Assembly: GCA_045654885.1 (NCBI GenBank)
Contig: JAZOOF010000010.1
Coordinates: 21,984 to 85,983, forward strand
Direction of reading: 5' to 3'
From: HGM04593 sp045654885
GTDB lineage: Bacteria > Bacteroidota > Bacteroidia > Bacteroidales > Bacteroidaceae
DNA length: 64,000 nucleotides
Shown here: in pieces, positions 62,601-64,000 of the stretch
Layout of the letters: the number at the start of each line of letters is the position of its first letter
Numbering within the stretch: the stretch's first letter is position 1
The notes under the pieces: generated by a model
What the model was told of the DNA's origin: nothing
Database searches by the model: none
Seen by the model: the letters and a program-made list of their open reading frames with translations, nothing else
Made by a program: the position numbers and the translations under genes

Positions 62601-63479
62601 AATTGTGTCAACACCGCTGTCGAGGATGCAGTCAACGAGTTCCTGATCGAGGACAGTACCTCGCTCAACAACTACCTCACTACGCTCGATTGATACAACC
62701 TCACCGGTATCTGCATCAACGAAATCCTCCTGCTGTGTCTTAACGACACGACCGGCCATCTTGCGGCCGAGCACCTTCTTCATGCTTGTCTTTGTCACCT
62801 TGTACTCCTCGGCGAGGTCGAATATCTCAAGGATATCCTTATCGGTGTCGAAACCGATAGCGCGCAAAAGGGTTGTTACAGGCAACTTCTTCTTGCGGTC
62901 AATGTATGCATACATGACATTGTTGATATCAGTAGCAAACTCAATCCAAGAACCCTTGAACGGGATAATACGTGCTGAATACAAAGGTGTACCGTTAGCG
63001 TGTACGCTCTGTCCGAAGAACACGCCAGGTGAACGGTGCAACTGTGAAACCACAACGCGCTCAGCACCATTGATAATGAAAGTACCCTGCTTTGTCATGT
63101 AAGGGATGGGTCCAAGGAACACATCCTGGATGACAGTATCGAAATCCTCGTGGTCGGGGTCGGTACAGTAAAGTTTCAACTTTGCCTTGAGTGGAACACT
63201 ATAGGTCAACCCGCGCTCCAAGCACTCTGCTATAGAATAACGGGGGGGATCAATATAATAGTCCAGGAACTCCAGTACGAAATTGTTCCTCGTATCGGTG
63301 ATAGGGAAGTTTTCCGCGAAGACCTTGTAAAGGCCGTCGTTCACACGTTTTTCGGGAGGAGTATCAAGCTGGAGGAAATCCTCGAACGATTTCAATTGTA
63401 CTTCCAAAAAGTCCGGACAAGGCATTGGATCTTTTATAGAAGCAAAGTTAATTCTTTGATTATCAGTTTTTAACGACAT
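59661..63479 (-). CDS. rpoB: DNA-directed RNA polymerase subunit beta
   Basis: Second large catalytic subunit, 1272 residues. The rifampicin-pocket segment includes [20 protein letters not shown] and [14 protein letters not shown]. Further blocks are [20 protein letters not shown] (with NIGLI) and, near the C-terminus, [20 protein letters not shown]. The start [14 protein letters not shown] at 63479 is chosen. A longer in-frame extension runs into the intergenic hairpin. The rifampicin-contact residues look wild-type by eye. It lies downstream of rplL, separated by an attenuator-like hairpin. Confidence 0.98.
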   Translation of the reverse strand: [1272 protein letters not shown]

Positions 63480-63523
63480 CGTGGTAAATGTTTTATAACT
63501 TACTTTTCTTTTTACGCACAAAA

Positions 63524-63554
63524 GGTTAAGAACCCTTTTATCGGGTTCTTAACC
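63524..63554 (-). terminator. Attenuator-like hairpin between rplL and rpoB
   Basis: 12-base arms GGTTAAGAACCC (63524-63535) and GGGTTCTTAACC (63543-63554), followed on the minus strand by TTTTGTG. It lies in the rplL-rpoB gap, where partial termination is known in other bacteria. Confidence 0.72.
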
Positions 63555-63584
63555 ATTGTACCCTTGTGCAGGGTTTGGGTGGGC

Positions 63585-63959
63585 TTACTTAATCTCAACC
63601 TCAGCACCAGACTCCTCGATAGTCTTCTTCAAAGACTCAGCCTCTGCCTTAGGAAGACCCTCCTTCAATACGCTAGGAGCTGCATCAACGAGGTCCTTAG
63701 CCTCCTTCAAACCAAGACCACAAGCCTCCTTAACAGCCTTAACAACTGCGAGCTTCTGAGCACCAGCGCTCTTCAAAACAACGTCGAACGCTGTTTTCTC
63801 CTCCTCAGCAGCAGCACCGGCTGCAGCAGGAGCAGCAACAGCAACAGCTGCAGCAGCGGGTTCGATACCATATTCTTCTTTAAGGATTGTTGCAAGTTCG
63901 TTAACGTCTTTTACTGTAAGGTTAACCAATTCTTCTGCAAGAGCTTTCAAATCTGCCAT
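63585..63959 (-). CDS. rplL: 50S ribosomal protein L7/L12
   Basis: Stalk protein of the large ribosomal subunit that recruits translation GTPases. It is 124 residues. The N-terminal dimerisation part (about 1-35) leads to an Ala-rich hinge (IEPAAAAVAVAAPAAAGAAA). The conserved globular C-terminal domain has FDVVLKSAGAQKLAVVKAVK and the GLGLKEAKDLVDAAP motif. It belongs to the usual rplKAJL-rpoBC order. rplJ should lie just beyond the right edge (positions above 63960 hold only leader). Confidence 0.97.
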   Translation of the reverse strand: MADLKALAEELVNLTVKDVNELATILKEEYGIEPAAAAVAVAAPAAAGAAAEEEKTAFDVVLKSAGAQKLAVVKAVKEACGLGLKEAKDLVDAAPSVLKEGLPKAEAESLKKTIEESGAEVEIK

Positions 63960-64000
63960 TTTCGTATAAATTTAAATTGTTTTTACTAATTGAATTTTGA

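Noticed and set aside
63960..64000. 3' end of rplJ
   Set aside because: A TAG is present on the minus strand near 63986, but only four codons precede it inside the window, too little to identify the gene.

Overview
This 64 kb window is a chromosomal segment from a Bacteroidales-type Bacteroidetes. Several signs point there. The gene starts mostly lack Shine-Dalgarno sequences. Many genes are preceded by the Bacteroidetes sigma-ABfr promoter pattern (TTTG or TTG, 19-20 bases, then TANNTTTG). There is a locus of fimbrillin lipoproteins (type V pili), the DUF4254, DUF4292, DUF5106, DUF5119 and DUF3575 families, a glycine-lipid synthesis gene pair, class II ribonucleotide reductase, and the argR-GNAT-argG-argC-argD order. 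The genus cannot be fixed from sequence alone. No insertion sequence, prophage, CRISPR array, tRNA or rRNA was recognised.

Layout. 1-3.9 kb: 3' part of a glucosaminidase/LysM protein, a divergent pair (small membrane protein and FtsB/DivIC-like protein), a repeat array, and dnaX. 4.5-8.8 kb: dnaA and the B12-dependent nrdJ, each ended by a strong hairpin. 8.8-12.6 kb: folB, then acpP-fabF-rnc and pdxB on the minus strand. 13.0-15.4 kb: DUF4254 protein, family 9 glycosyltransferase and methyltransferase, likely an envelope-glycan operon. 15.5-26.1 kb: a seven-gene minus-strand fimbrial operon (DUF3575 barrel, DUF5119 lipoprotein, probable major fimbrillin, then four further fimbrillin-like subunits). 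26.3-28.8 kb: a thioredoxin-like DUF5106 lipoprotein and an ABC-F ATPase. 29-36.5 kb: thrA, an ECF sigma factor, a Gate-domain membrane protein, ybeY, an argE-type deacetylase and prfB. 36.7-46.9 kb: CYTH protein, VanZ-like protein, ruvB, flippase, glsA-glsB, dut, TPR protein, DUF4292 lipoprotein and EnvC-like protein, mostly one co-directional envelope-rich run. 47-51.5 kb: the arginine operon argR-GNAT-argG-argC-argD. 51.7-54.5 kb: inositol-phosphate synthase and lpdA. 54.8 kb: a small acidic protein. 55.3-64 kb: rplL-rpoB-rpoC.

Most genes are housekeeping. The most unusual non-coding content is a family of structured intergenic repeats with an 80-86 base period. They form tandem arrays at about 1.6, 12.7 and 32.2 kb. 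Their stems vary in a compensatory way between copies, and each array lies in the same orientation directly upstream of the -7 box of the next gene. The other region of interest is the fimbrial operon. It has a 14-A tract and a 43-base AT palindrome upstream of its promoter, and a hairpin just after the probable major-subunit gene that could set the ratio of major to minor subunits.
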